Counted from the stretch's first letter, positions 1-11,981 are shown. The stretch is 64,000 nt of DNA from CAYPGJ01 sp050174775 (GCA_050174775.1 JBFXJP010000004.1:248001-312000), one strand, 5' to 3'. Notes: generated from the sequence alone by a model not told the origin. Program-made: numbers and translations.

Positions 1-43
1 GACCGGCGGCGGCGAACGTGAGCAGGGCGCAGCGGCGAATCAT
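1..43 (-). CDS. N-terminus of a secreted protein (partial)
   Basis: Only the first 14 codons are inside the window; the gene runs off the left edge. They read MIRRCALLTFAAAG, a basic start followed by a hydrophobic stretch, as in a signal peptide. A GGAG ribosome-binding site lies about 9 bases upstream of the ATG. The gene has the same direction as the outer-membrane barrel gene to its right, so the two may be co-transcribed. Function cannot be told. Confidence 0.5.
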   Translation of the reverse strand, partial: MIRRCALLTFAAAG

Positions 44-153
44 GAGTCATCTCCGGGTCTGTCGCGGCCCGAGCGTGGCAACGTGACCACCGCGCGGAAG
101 CCGCATGTTTCCGGCTCCATCGGCCCGTTTCGCCACCCTGTTTCGTCCCCGCC

Positions 154-999
154 TCAGAACCGGACCGTGATCCCACTGAACAGGCGGACATCCTCGGCCG
201 CGTCCGTCAGTCCGAGAACCACGCCCGCGTCCAGCTGCACATCCGCCGTCACGGCGTACGTCAGGCCGGTGCTGAACGAGGCCCGGTAGTCCGAGCCGGA
301 GTCGCTGCTCGCCACTCCGACGTACTCCACAAACGCCCCCAGCGGCCCGATGACCTCGCGGCTCACCGTCGCCGTGTGGACGAACTCCAGGTCGAACCCG
401 TCGTCCGCGGCGTTCCGCACGGCGTCGAACTCGGCCATCAGCCCCAGATTGAAGTCTCCGGGGAGGGAAGCGCCGAACGCGAGGATGATGCCGGGCTCGA
501 CGTTCCCGTTGGACACGTCACGATCGCCGGTCGGGAGCTTGACGAAAGGCATGATGCCGAACGCCGTGTCGCCCGTGTCATTCCCCCACAGATTGGCCTT
601 GAAGCGCAGCGTGAGATCTCCGATCCCGGACGCGTCGGCGCCAGCGCGGTCCTGCACACGCACGTACGGATCGAAGAGCAGCTGCAGGTCCGCGTTGTTC
701 AGCAGGCCGATCTTCAGGTTGAACGGCGCGTAGACGTACGTGTCCGTCCGCGTGCCCTCATCCTCGCGCGAGAACTCGAGGAACGACATCTCGAGCTGCA
801 CGTGACCGGCATCCACCGTGTACGGGCTCTCCGTCGCGTCCGGACGGTCGGGCGAGAGATCGCGCATGTGCTCGCGCGGCGTCGGGTTCCCGAGGTGGTA
901 CATCGACTTGTCCGGCACGGGCGTCTCGAACGACTCCTGCGCGTGTGCGCTGAACGAAGCGAGCGCAACCGGTAGCAACGTGGCCGAGAGGTTCCGCAT
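154..999 (-). CDS. Outer-membrane beta-barrel protein, MetA/transporter-like
   Basis: A 281-residue protein with a signal peptide ending near SAHAQ (about residue 20). The rest alternates polar and hydrophobic residues in short strands rich in Gly, Asp and aromatics, and ends in Val-Arg-Phe; a terminal Phe is the usual outer-membrane assembly signal. The pattern and length fit the family once named for MetA of phenol degradation, barrels of unproven substrate. The ATG has a GGAG site 9 bases upstream. It is divergent from fumC, with 129 bases between the starts. A transport role is inferred from the fold only. Confidence 0.7.
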   Translation of the reverse strand: MRNLSATLLPVALASFSAHAQESFETPVPDKSMYHLGNPTPREHMRDLSPDRPDATESPYTVDAGHVQLEMSFLEFSREDEGTRTDTYVYAPFNLKIGLLNNADLQLLFDPYVRVQDRAGADASGIGDLTLRFKANLWGNDTGDTAFGIMPFVKLPTGDRDVSNGNVEPGIILAFGASLPGDFNLGLMAEFDAVRNAADDGFDLEFVHTATVSREVIGPLGAFVEYVGVASSDSGSDYRASFSTGLTYAVTADVQLDAGVVLGLTDAAEDVRLFSGITVRF

Positions 1000-1128
1000 G
1001 TCTGTGCTCCGAGAGGTGCGTGGCGCGTGAATGTAACCAGTGTTACAGAAGTGTCAACTCGACGATTGTCACCCTTGCCCTGCTACCCTTTCGGTTCGAA
1101 CACCCTCGAAACACGAGCGGAGCACTGC

Positions 1129-2637
1129 ATGACCACGGCTACCAGCGGCCCCCTGACCGGGGGAGGCGACACCCGCACCGAGAAGGACACCATGGGCGAG
1201 ATGCGCGTCCCCGCGAGCGCGCTCTACGGCGCCTCGACCCAGCGCGCCGTACTCAACTTCCCCATGTCCGGCCGACCCCTCCCGCGCGCCATCATCGAGG
1301 CGTACGCCCTCATCAAGGCCGCCTGCGCCAAGGCCAACCGCGAGCTCGGCATCCTGTCCGAAGACCGCGCCGCCGCCATCACCGCGGCCTGCAAACGCAT
1401 CATCGCGGGCGACCTTCCCACCCCGCCCGGCGCCGAGCCGTTCGCGTTTCACTTCCCGGTCGACGTCTTCCAGACCGGCTCCGGCACCTCGACCAACATG
1501 AACGTCAACGAGGTCATCGCGAACCTCGTCTGTCTCGCGCGCAACGCGCCGATCGGCTCCTCCAAGTCCAAGGAGTACCTCGACGCGGGCGGCACCCATC
1601 CCAACGACCACGTCAACATGGGGCAGTCGTCCAACGACACATTCCCCACCGCCATGCACGTGGCCGCGGCGCGCGCCATCCACGACGAACTCCTCCCCGC
1701 CATCCGCAAATGCGAGTCCGCGCTCCACAAGCTCGAGGTCTCCTTCAACCACGTCATCAAGATCGGGCGCACCCACCTGCAGGACGCCACGCCCATCCGG
1801 CTCGGCCAGGAATTCTCCGGCTACGCCTCCCAGATGAAGCACGCCGAGAGGCGCTGCAAGGAGGCCCTTGTCGCGCTCGCGGAACTCCCGCTCGGCGGCA
1901 CGGCCGTGGGCACCGGCATCAACACGCACCACGACTTCCCGCGTCTCGTCGCGCACGAGCTCTCCGCAGTCACGCACGTCCCCTTCCGGGAGGCCACCAA
2001 CCACTTCGAGGCGCAGCACGCCAAGGACGCGTTCGTCGAGACCTCCGGCCATCTGCGCACCATCGCGGTCTCGTTCACCAAAATCGCCAACGACATCCGG
2101 CTCATGGGCATGGGCCCGCGCTGCGGGCTCGGCGAACTCGAGCTGCCCGCCGTGCAGCCCGGCTCCTCGATCATGCCGGGCAAGGTGAACCCGGTGATCT
2201 GCGAGGCCGTGATGATGGCCTCGTGCCGCGTGATCGCGAACGATCAGGCCGTGACGCTCGGCGGGCTGGGCGGTGTCGGCTCGCTGCTCGATCTCAACGT
2301 GGCGATGCCCGTGATGGCCGACGCCATGCTCGAGTCCATCCACCTCCTCACGCGCTGCGCGCACGTGCTGACCGACAACTGCCTTGCGGGGCTCAAGGCC
2401 GACGAGGCGCGCTGCGCCGCGCTCGTCGAGCAGTCGCTCGCCATGTGCACCTCGCTCGTCCCCGCGATCGGCTACGACAAGTCCGCCGCGCTGGCCAAGC
2501 AGGCCTTCGCGGAGCGCAAGACCATCCGCCAGCTCTGCATCGAGCAGAAGGTGCTGTCGGAGCAGGAGTTGAACCGCCTGCTCGACCCGGCGTCCATGAC
2601 CACCTACGGCAACGTCGGCGCCGCAGGCGGGGGCTGA
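1129..2637 (+). CDS. fumC: Fumarate hydratase, class II
   Basis: Interconverts fumarate and L-malate in the citric acid cycle, in the cytoplasm, without an iron-sulfur cluster. The 502 residues contain the superfamily signature GSSIMPGKVNP at about residues 346-356, the substrate segments SSNDTFPTAMH and GRTHLQDATPI, and the fumarase-type C-terminus. The ATG at 1129 is preceded by GGAG seven bases upstream; the frame stays open further upstream but without family similarity. The first 27 residues (MTTATSGPLTGG onwards) are a short extension before the usual start. The same 13 bases, GAGCACTGCATGA, surround the start codon here and at the next gene. Confidence 0.95.
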   Translation: MTTATSGPLTGGGDTRTEKDTMGEMRVPASALYGASTQRAVLNFPMSGRPLPRAIIEAYALIKAACAKANRELGILSEDRAAAITAACKRIIAGDLPTPPGAEPFAFHFPVDVFQTGSGTSTNMNVNEVIANLVCLARNAPIGSSKSKEYLDAGGTHPNDHVNMGQSSNDTFPTAMHVAAARAIHDELLPAIRKCESALHKLEVSFNHVIKIGRTHLQDATPIRLGQEFSGYASQMKHAERRCKEALVALAELPLGGTAVGTGINTHHDFPRLVAHELSAVTHVPFREATNHFEAQHAKDAFVETSGHLRTIAVSFTKIANDIRLMGMGPRCGLGELELPAVQPGSSIMPGKVNPVICEAVMMASCRVIANDQAVTLGGLGGVGSLLDLNVAMPVMADAMLESIHLLTRCAHVLTDNCLAGLKADEARCAALVEQSLAMCTSLVPAIGYDKSAALAKQAFAERKTIRQLCIEQKVLSEQELNRLLDPASMTTYGNVGAAGGG

Positions 2638-2689
2638 ATCGCCGAACCGGCGCTTCCACGCCCCCGTACCATCCCACGTTGAGCACTGC

Positions 2690-4048
2690 ATGAACGGCGC
2701 CACGCCCTCCAGCAACGCAGGTCAGAGCCACGGGCCCGCCAAAGCGCCCGGCATGTTCGACCGCGCGGCGCCCTGGACCAGCAGACTCTCCCACATCGTC
2801 GACACGATGCGCGAGCTCTCCCGCCAGACCGACCCGCAGGAGATGGTGAACACCTACGGCGAGCGGATGGAGGGCGCCTTCGACGCCGACCGCATGGTCT
2901 CCATCTCGCGGCGCGACCTCGCGCGCCCGTGGTACCGCATCACACGCTCCTCCACCTGGGCCGAGGACATCAACCCGTGGCTCGAGCGCCACCGCTTGCC
3001 TCGCTTCGATCGCGGGATGCTGGGCGAGCTGCTCTACGCGGACGAGCCGCGGATCATCAACGACCTCCGCGTGTCCGCCGACGATCCCGCGCGCGAGTAC
3101 TTCGACGGGATGCGCTCGCTCCTCGCGGTCCCGCACTTCGACCAGGGCCTCGCGCTCAACATGGTCGTCTTCATGACCGAGAAGCCCGACGGCATCAACC
3201 CCGAGAACGTGCCCGAGATCGTCTGGTTCAATAACCTCTTCGGGCGCGCCACGCACAACCTGGTCCTCTCCAAAGAGCTGCGCGACGCGTACGAGATCGT
3301 CGACCGCGAGCTGAGCGTGGTGGCCGAGATCCAACAGTCCCTCCTTCCCGCGGAGCTCCCGAGCATCCCAGGCGTCGAGCTGGCCGCGCACTACCGCACC
3401 GCGCGCCACGCCGGCGGGGACTACTACGACTTCTTCCCGCTCACCGACGGCAAGTGGGGGGTTCTCATCGCCGACGTCAGCGGGCACGGCGCTCCGGCCG
3501 CGGTCGTCATGGCCATCACCCACACGCTCGCCCACGCCGACCCCGAGCGGCGCTGCTGCCCGGACGTCCTCCTCGACAACCTCAACCGCAACCTCATCGG
3601 ACGCTACACCGCCGCCACAGGCTCCTTCGTCACCGCCTTCTACGGCGTGTACGACCCCGGGGAACGATCCTTCCTCTACTCCTGCGCGGGCCACAACCCG
3701 CCCCGCCTCTACCGCGCCGGCGCCGACGCGCCGGACGAGCTCCGAAGCGCACAGGGCCTCCCGCTCGGTGTTCTCCACGACGCCGACTACACCAGCGCGA
3801 GCGTTTCCCTCCGTCCCGCCGACACGCTCGTCCTCTACACCGACGGCATCACCGAAGCCAGATTCCCGCAAAGCGAGCGACACCACACCGTCGACATGTA
3901 CGGCGTGAAGCGGCTCGATACGGCCGTGCTCGCGGGCAAGCGCAGCGCGCCCGCCATCGTCGAGCGCGTGCTCGAGAGCGTCGAGGCGTACACCGAGGGC
4001 GGTTCGCCCGACGACGACCGCACGCTCGTTGTCATGACCGCCTCCTGA
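2690..4048 (+). CDS. SpoIIE/RsbU-type PP2C serine phosphatase with sensor domain
   Basis: A 452-residue regulator. Residues of about 35-200 look like a GAF-type sensor domain; about 215-450 are a SpoIIE-like PP2C phosphatase. Metal-binding acidic motifs are visible: HAGGDYYDFF, IADVSGHGAPAA, LYTDGITEA and the C-terminal GSPDDDRTLVV. Such enzymes usually dephosphorylate an anti-sigma-factor antagonist in partner-switching stress control. No antagonist or anti-sigma gene is adjacent, so the target is unknown. It follows fumC by 52 bases on the same strand and may be co-transcribed. Confidence 0.85.
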   Translation: MNGATPSSNAGQSHGPAKAPGMFDRAAPWTSRLSHIVDTMRELSRQTDPQEMVNTYGERMEGAFDADRMVSISRRDLARPWYRITRSSTWAEDINPWLERHRLPRFDRGMLGELLYADEPRIINDLRVSADDPAREYFDGMRSLLAVPHFDQGLALNMVVFMTEKPDGINPENVPEIVWFNNLFGRATHNLVLSKELRDAYEIVDRELSVVAEIQQSLLPAELPSIPGVELAAHYRTARHAGGDYYDFFPLTDGKWGVLIADVSGHGAPAAVVMAITHTLAHADPERRCCPDVLLDNLNRNLIGRYTAATGSFVTAFYGVYDPGERSFLYSCAGHNPPRLYRAGADAPDELRSAQGLPLGVLHDADYTSASVSLRPADTLVLYTDGITEARFPQSERHHTVDMYGVKRLDTAVLAGKRSAPAIVERVLESVEAYTEGGSPDDDRTLVVMTAS

Positions 4049-4063
4049 GCACGCCCTGGGCGT

Positions 4064-5182
4064 TCAGTCCCACAACGTCGGCCCGTCCCGCCCGATCTTG
4101 CGGAACGCCGCGCTCGAGAGCCCCTCACCGCGCCTGTCCAGCCCGTAGCGAGCCCTGAACAGGTCGAAGGTCGCCTTGATCTGCTCGGCCTTCACCCCCT
4201 CACCCCGGAACCGACTCCCCCAGCGCGCGTCGTTCAGCGCGCCCCCCCGCATCGCGCGCACGCCGCTCTCCACGCGCGCCGCCCGCTCCGGGAACTCGCG
4301 CGAGAGCCAGTCGAGGAACACGGCCTTGATCTGATACGGGAGCCGCAGCATCACAAACCCCGCCCCGCTCGCGCCCGAGTCCGCCGCGGCCTTCAGGAGC
4401 GCCGGGATCTCGTGGTCGTTCAGCCCGGGCACGATCGGCGCCGTCATCACCACCACCGGCACACCCGCGTCCGCGAGCGCGCGCATCGCGCCGAGCCGAT
4501 CCCTCGGGCTCGACGCCCTCGGCTCCATCTTCCGCGCCACGTCCGCGTTCAGGGTCGTCAGGCTCACCGCCACGCCCGCAGCGCGCACCCGCGCCAGGCT
4601 CGACAGCACGTCAATGTCGCGTGTCACCAGACGATTCTTCGTGACGATGAATACCGGCTGGTTCCGCTCGCCCATCACCTCGAGGCAACCCCTCGTGACC
4701 CGCAGCCTCCGCTCGATCGGCTGATAGCAGTCCGTCACCCCGGACATCCCGATCGTCTCCCCCTTCCATCCCGGGGCGTCCAGCTCGCGCGCCAGCATCT
4801 GCGGCGCCTCCATCTTCGCGACGATCTTCGTCTCAAAGTCGAGCCCGCAGGAAAAGCCGAGCGTCTCGTGCGTGGGCCGCGCGTAGCAGTACACACACCC
4901 GTGCTCGCATCCGCGGTACGGGTTGAGCGTCCACCGGAAGTTCAGGTCGGGAGAGTCGACCCGGTTGATGATCGTCCGGGTCGCATCACGAAACACGGTC
5001 GTCGGGACCTGCTGCTCGGCCGGAAGCCCCTCGCGATACCGCTCGGCGACCTCCTCATCGAGGAACTCGCCCAGCACGCTCAGCCGCACGCGCTCGAACC
5101 GATTGCCCGGATTGAGCCCGGCGCCGCGACCCTTCACGGCGGGTATCGGGAGCGCATCCAGATGTTCGCCCTCCATGGCCAT
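4064..5182 (-). CDS. Radical SAM protein, PA0069/SplB-like family
   Basis: A 372-residue radical SAM enzyme. The iron-sulfur cluster motif is CEHGCVYC (CX3CX2C), followed by YARPTHE, typical of the family related to spore photoproduct lyase and annotated as PA0069 or Rv2578c type. Substrate and product are not known for this family. The gene is convergent with the phosphatase gene, with only 15 bases between stops. Two possible ATGs lie six bases apart (5182 and 5176). A TATGAT box just upstream would start the transcript at the first ATG, so the message may be leaderless. Confidence 0.85.
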   Translation of the reverse strand: MAMEGEHLDALPIPAVKGRGAGLNPGNRFERVRLSVLGEFLDEEVAERYREGLPAEQQVPTTVFRDATRTIINRVDSPDLNFRWTLNPYRGCEHGCVYCYARPTHETLGFSCGLDFETKIVAKMEAPQMLARELDAPGWKGETIGMSGVTDCYQPIERRLRVTRGCLEVMGERNQPVFIVTKNRLVTRDIDVLSSLARVRAAGVAVSLTTLNADVARKMEPRASSPRDRLGAMRALADAGVPVVVMTAPIVPGLNDHEIPALLKAAADSGASGAGFVMLRLPYQIKAVFLDWLSREFPERAARVESGVRAMRGGALNDARWGSRFRGEGVKAEQIKATFDLFRARYGLDRRGEGLSSAAFRKIGRDGPTLWD

Positions 5183-5194
5183 GATCCTATCATA
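5183..5194 (-). promoter_or_regulatory. Possible -10 box for a leaderless transcript
   Basis: On the minus strand TATGAT is followed by six bases and then the ATG of the radical SAM gene. A transcript starting at the usual distance would begin at or next to the start codon. No clear -35 element is seen. No ribosome-binding site lies in front of this gene, which agrees with leaderless translation but does not prove it. Confidence 0.3.
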
Positions 5195-5287
5195 TACCTA
5201 ACACACAGCCATGACGATCGCTCGGATCGGAACATTTTGGCGTCTGCGGAGTACAGCACCACGGACCTCGTGGCAGGGAGTCATTCC

Positions 5288-5881
5288 ATGCGACGCCGAA
5301 CGCTGCTGCCGCTCTGTGCGCTCATGGCCGTCATCTTCTCCGAGCCGATAGTGGCCCAAGCCCCGCTCCCGGACTGCGAGTGGTGCGGCGCCATGGACGC
5401 CCCGCCGGACGCCCAGCTCTCCTCCACCATGACGATCGCGGACAAGGACGAGCCGGGCGAGAGGATCATGCTCCGCGGGCGCGTGCTCAAACCCGACGGC
5501 AAGACGCCTGCGCCCGACGTGCTCGTGTACGCGTACCACACCGACGCGACCGGCAATTACCGGCGCGAGGGCAACGAGACGGGCAACGCCCAGCGGCACG
5601 GCGTGCTGCGCGGCTGGCTCCGCACGGATGCCGAGGGCCGATACGAGATCCAAACCATCAAGCCCGCGGGTTACCCCGACCGAGCCGACCCGCAGCACAT
5701 CCACGTCACGCTGCGGGCGCGCGGCGGCTCGGAGCACTGGATCGACGACTTCTGGTTCGAAGGCGACCCGCGCCTTACCAAGCGCCATCGCGCCGGAGTC
5801 GAGTCGAGCTCGATCGTGCGGCTCCAACCGAATGGCGAGGGTGTGCTGACCGCCGAGCGCGATCTGAAACTCCGCAAGTAA
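5288..5881 (+). CDS. Secreted intradiol ring-cleavage dioxygenase-like protein
   Basis: A 197-residue protein with a signal peptide (to about residue 24, ending IVAQ). The body is the beta-sandwich of intradiol dioxygenases such as protocatechuate 3,4-dioxygenase: MLRGRVLKPDGKTPAPDVLV, a tyrosine in YAYHTDATGNY, and the iron-binding histidines in PQHIHVTL. It is shorter than catalytic aromatic dioxygenases and is exported, as are many uncharacterised homologues in planctomycetes. Substrate unknown. The ATG at 5288 follows GGGAG by about 7 bases; the longer upstream frame lies opposite the radical SAM gene and is not real. Confidence 0.75.
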   Translation: MRRRTLLPLCALMAVIFSEPIVAQAPLPDCEWCGAMDAPPDAQLSSTMTIADKDEPGERIMLRGRVLKPDGKTPAPDVLVYAYHTDATGNYRREGNETGNAQRHGVLRGWLRTDAEGRYEIQTIKPAGYPDRADPQHIHVTLRARGGSEHWIDDFWFEGDPRLTKRHRAGVESSSIVRLQPNGEGVLTAERDLKLRK

Positions 5882-5920
5882 CGGCGCGCCGCAACGCGCC
5901 CAGTCCTCGCCGTCCACCGC

Positions 5921-8617
<2,697 letters not shown>

Positions 8618-8702
8618 ACCGCTCCGTCGTGCTGGCCTTCACCCGCCTTCGCAGCGCACCATTCGCGCCCGCGCGGACAGGCTCATCCGACGCGTTCCCA
8701 TC

Positions 8703-8732
8703 ATTATAGACGCAAACCCCGATGTTTGTCCG
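8703..8732 (-). promoter_or_regulatory. Probable sigma-70 promoter of gyrB
   Basis: On the minus strand CGGACA and TATAAT are separated by 18 bases. The -10 box is a perfect match to consensus and the -35 box matches four of six. Transcription would start near 8695, leaving a leader of about 78 bases before gyrB. Confidence 0.6.
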
Positions 8733-8767
8733 ACGTTCGGGCGTTCAACACACCCCTTCAGCCCAGC

Positions 8768-8790
8768 AAAAAAGCCCACATCCGTGGGCT
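8768..8790 (-). terminator. Rho-independent terminator of the L,D-transpeptidase gene
   Basis: A perfect stem of seven pairs (AGCCCAC/GTGGGCT) with an ATCC loop at 8773-8790. On the minus strand it is followed by TTTTTT. It lies about 33 bases beyond the transpeptidase stop codon and just upstream of the gyrB promoter. Confidence 0.8.
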
Positions 8791-8823
8791 CTCGTAAACC
8801 GCCGACAGGCCCCTCCCGGGCGG

Positions 8824-10215
8824 TCAGGGCACGATCTTGACCGTGCTCATTTTGTCTATCAGCAGCTCGTACAGCAGCGCGATGTCGTTAGCCCCCAGCC
8901 GCACGCACCCCATCGACTTCTGCTGACCGATCGACTCCGGCTCGATCGTCCCGTGCAGCCCGTACTGCGTGTGCGCCCTCGTCGCCTCGTCCGCCGGGTC
9001 CAGGCCGATCCAGTGCTCTCCGATCGGGTTCTTCGGGTTGTCCGCCGCGAAGAACTCACCCGTCCGCGGGTTCGACCACGTCGGATTGATCAGCTTGCTG
9101 CTCGGCCGCACCACGAAGTTCCCCGTCGGCGTCGAATCATTCTCCCCAAGCCCCACCCGGAACGACTTGAGATACACCCGCTGCGAGCCCGCGCTCGAGC
9201 CGTCCGACACGTCCGCGTACAGGTCCAGCCGGTACGCGCTCTTCGTCACCACCGCGTGGAACGGCCCCTTCACGAGCTTCAGCTTCTGCCCCACCCGCAG
9301 ACGCCCCGGGTCCGTGATCCCGTTCACCCGCTGGATCAACCGCCAGTCCGCGTTCGTCTTCCGCACCGACGCGATCTTCACCAGCGAATCCCCCGACGCC
9401 ACCGCATACACCTCCGTCATCGGATCGCCCGGCGTCGCCACCGGCGAGAACAGCAACCGATCCGTCAACGACCCCGCACGCGCACGCAACGCCTCCAGCT
9501 CCGCGCTCGACGCCCCAGGCGCGCCGATCGCTCGGCTCAGCACCAGCCGCGCTTCCACAGGCTTGTTCTGCGCAATCAGCCGATCAACCTCGCTCATCGC
9601 GCTCAGCACGATCGGCGAGCCCGTCTGCTCCTGCGCCGGTGCGCTCTGCGTCGGCGTCGTCCCATCTCCACCCGACCCGCCCGCAGGGCCGCTCTGCTCC
9701 GGCTGCGCCGGCGTGGTCCCCGGCGTCACGCTCCCGGGCCCGGGCGCTGGCGTGGCCGACACGCCCTGCCCGGGCTTCGCGCCCATCTCGATCACGCTCA
9801 GCGGCGCCTGCGGCTCCACCTGCGTCGGAGGGACAGCCGCAGCCGTCGATGCGTCCTGTACCGGAGCCGTGTTCGCGTTCCCCGCCGGCGGCGTGTTCGC
9901 CGCGCCGCTTCGTCCCGGCGCGCTCGCGTTCGGCAGCGCCGCAAACGTCGCCTCCAACGGATCACGCCCCGCATCACTCCCGCGATCCTCACCCCTCGAT
10001 CGATTCGCCACCGCCGCGCTCGGCGTCGCGCCATCCGTGTCCCCGCCACCCTTGTCCCGCATCACCCACCACACACTCAGCAGCCCGCCTGCCACCGCGA
10101 TCAGCGCCACTGGCACGGCCAGCTTCTTCAGCCTCCGCCGACGCGAGCCGCCGGAGAAGCCGCCCACGTTCCGAGACATCTCCGTAGTCCTCGCCATCTG
10201 CGACGGTAATGCCAT
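8824..10215 (-). CDS. Membrane-anchored L,D-transpeptidase with LysM domain
   Basis: Cross-links or anchors peptidoglycan through 3-3 or lipoprotein bonds in the periplasm. The 463-residue protein has an N-terminal membrane helix (about residues 29-50), a long Pro/Ala/Gly-rich linker, a LysM peptidoglycan-binding module (VASGDSLVKIASVRKT and onwards) and a C-terminal YkuD domain. The catalytic motif is complete: HGT, then SMGCVRLG with the nucleophilic cysteine. The ATG at 10215 was chosen because GAGG precedes it; ATGs at 10197 and 10179 are alternatives. Its terminator lies just downstream. Confidence 0.9.
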   Translation of the reverse strand: MALPSQMARTTEMSRNVGGFSGGSRRRRLKKLAVPVALIAVAGGLLSVWWVMRDKGGGDTDGATPSAAVANRSRGEDRGSDAGRDPLEATFAALPNASAPGRSGAANTPPAGNANTAPVQDASTAAAVPPTQVEPQAPLSVIEMGAKPGQGVSATPAPGPGSVTPGTTPAQPEQSGPAGGSGGDGTTPTQSAPAQEQTGSPIVLSAMSEVDRLIAQNKPVEARLVLSRAIGAPGASSAELEALRARAGSLTDRLLFSPVATPGDPMTEVYAVASGDSLVKIASVRKTNADWRLIQRVNGITDPGRLRVGQKLKLVKGPFHAVVTKSAYRLDLYADVSDGSSAGSQRVYLKSFRVGLGENDSTPTGNFVVRPSSKLINPTWSNPRTGEFFAADNPKNPIGEHWIGLDPADEATRAHTQYGLHGTIEPESIGQQKSMGCVRLGANDIALLYELLIDKMSTVKIVP

Positions 10216-10300
10216 GATCGCCTCACTCCACGCCGGCCGCACACCGCGACAGGAACCCACCCGCGCATGGCGCAACCGACCGTTGCCCGCTACCGAATTC

Positions 10301-10915
10301 TTACATCGTTGATCGGTTCGAGCAGCCCGCCCGGATCAAACGCCGCTCCGTCACCACCGCATCCACCCGCATGTCGTGCCCGAGCGTCGGCACCTGCTCG
10401 ATCACCTGGAAATCGAACGCCACCCCGCACGTCGTCGTGAGGCCCCCGCGACGAAGCAGCGGGTCCGCCAGGAACCGGTCGTAGAACCCGCCCCCCCGAC
10501 CCAGACGCCGCCCGACCGCGTCGAACGCCAGGCCCGGCACCAGCACCAGGTCGATCTCCTCCGAGCACACCGACCGCCCCCCGGCAGGCTCCTTCACGCC
10601 CCGCTTCTCCTCCACGAACTCATCGTCGAGGCTCCGGATCTCCACGGCCATCATGTGCCCCGCGCGCCAGTCCACCCGGGGCACGCACACCGTCTTCCCC
10701 TCCTGGAACGCTCTCAGAGCCAGCCCCGTGATGTCCACCTCCCCCGGAATCGGCAGGTACACCATCAGCGTCTCAGCACGCGCGAAGAACGATGTCCCCG
10801 CAATCCTCGAACACACCTGCCCGGACCACCCCTTGGCGTCCTCCGTGCCGAGAGAACGAAGCCGACGACGCATCTCGTCGCGGATCGCTTCCTTGTTGTC
10901 CGGTGGGACGCTCAT
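10301..10915 (-). CDS. 5-formyltetrahydrofolate cyclo-ligase family protein
   Basis: Converts 5-formyl-THF to 5,10-methenyl-THF with ATP, returning a storage folate to one-carbon metabolism. The 204 residues show the family's VYLPIPGEVDITGL, the PRVDW segment and the strongly conserved LVLVPGLAFDAVGRRLGRGG followed by YYDRF-like FYDRFL. glyA, another folate enzyme, lies 1.1 kb downstream on the same strand but is separated by trmL on the other strand. The start ATG at 10915 is the first with family similarity. Confidence 0.88.
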   Translation of the reverse strand: MSVPPDNKEAIRDEMRRRLRSLGTEDAKGWSGQVCSRIAGTSFFARAETLMVYLPIPGEVDITGLALRAFQEGKTVCVPRVDWRAGHMMAVEIRSLDDEFVEEKRGVKEPAGGRSVCSEEIDLVLVPGLAFDAVGRRLGRGGGFYDRFLADPLLRRGGLTTTCGVAFDFQVIEQVPTLGHDMRVDAVVTERRLIRAGCSNRSTM

Positions 10916-11026
10916 GACAGACAATTCGTGCGCCTGTATATCGGGGATGCCAATCCCCCGACGGAACTTTTTCCACTTTTCCGTGCCGCGCCTCCCGATT
11001 CCCGCTCCGACCCGACCCCACTCCCC

Positions 11027-11551
11027 ATGACCACACTCTTCCACGTCATCCTGCACCAGCCCGAGATCCCCAACAACACCGGCAATATCGGTCGCACCTG
11101 CATCGCCATGGGCTGCGCCCTCCACCTCGTCCGTCCCCTCGGCTTCGACACCTCCGTCCACGCCCTCCGTCGAGCCGGCCTCGATTACTGGCCCAGACTC
11201 GCGCCCACCGAGCACGATTCTTGGGAAAGCGCCTCCACCGCGCTCCAACTCGCCCCGCAGGGCCCGCGACGACTCTGGCTCTTCTCCACTCGCGCCACCA
11301 AGCCCATCTGGAACGCCGACCTCCGCCCGGGCGACGCCCTCCTCTTCGGCAAAGAGACCGCAGGCCTCCCCGACCACATCCTGACCGCCCACCTGGACTC
11401 CCTCCTCACCCTCCCCATGCTCCCCCAGGAGCGTTCACTCAATCTCGCCACCGCGGTCTGCGCCGTCCTCTGCGAAGGCGTCCGCCAGTGCGCCGCGCGC
11501 GCCGACATTGCCATCGACCCCCAGGGCCGCATCACACTCCCGCAGTCCTGA
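11027..11551 (+). CDS. trmL: tRNA (cytidine/uridine-34 2'-O)-methyltransferase
   Basis: Methylates the ribose of the wobble nucleotide of certain leucine tRNAs, using SAM. At 174 residues this is the minimal SPOUT knot enzyme. Visible family motifs are PEIPNNTGNIGRTC near the N-terminus, LFGKETAGLP and LPMLPQERSLNLATAV near the C-terminus, which form the knot and SAM site. There is no clear ribosome-binding site. It is divergent from the cyclo-ligase gene. Confidence 0.92.
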   Translation: MTTLFHVILHQPEIPNNTGNIGRTCIAMGCALHLVRPLGFDTSVHALRRAGLDYWPRLAPTEHDSWESASTALQLAPQGPRRLWLFSTRATKPIWNADLRPGDALLFGKETAGLPDHILTAHLDSLLTLPMLPQERSLNLATAVCAVLCEGVRQCAARADIAIDPQGRITLPQS

Positions 11552-11558
11552 TCAGCCC

Positions 11559-11981
11559 TCACACACGCCGGGCGCGACGCTTCGACAGCTCCTCGGCCGC
11601 GCGACCGATCAGCGCGCCCAGGTCCGGATGAAACGCCTGCTCCACAGCCTCCTGCACGCTCACCCACCGGCGCTCCCGCTCCGCCTCCTCCTGCCACCGA
11701 TCCAGCACGCGCTCCACACGCAGCGTGAACACTCGCACCGAGTGCATGCGCCCGTTCCGCTCATACTCGAACGTCCCCACCTCGACACCCACCGTCCCGA
11801 TCACCCCGGCCTCTTCCAGCGCCTCGATCGACGCCGTCTCCTCCGCGCTCCGACCCGGATCGATGAACCCCTTCGGCGTCGACCACCGCCCCGACGACGT
11901 CGACACGAACAGCACCTCAATCCCCCTTCCCCGAACCTTCCGGTACGGGATCGCTCCGGCCTGGCGCGCGACGTCCTCCAT
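11559..11981 (-). CDS. Nudix hydrolase, diphosphoinositol-phosphatase-like
   Basis: A 140-residue single-domain Nudix protein that should hydrolyse a nucleoside diphosphate linked to another group; the substrate cannot be told. The box reads GFIDPGRSAEETASIEALEEAGV. The metal-binding EALEE core is present, but the first Glu of the consensus is Arg and the usual Arg before the core Glu is Ile. SGRWSTPKGFIDPG resembles the DIPP/Ap4A branch. The stop is convergent with trmL, 7 bases away. A GTG directly precedes the chosen ATG. Confidence 0.8.
   Translation of the reverse strand: MEDVARQAGAIPYRKVRGRGIEVLFVSTSSGRWSTPKGFIDPGRSAEETASIEALEEAGVIGTVGVEVGTFEYERNGRMHSVRVFTLRVERVLDRWQEEAERERRWVSVQEAVEQAFHPDLGALIGRAAEELSKRRARRV

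Noticed and set aside
4050..4063. Terminator hairpin between convergent genes
   Set aside because: ACGCCC-T-GGGCGT leaves no workable loop and has no U-run.
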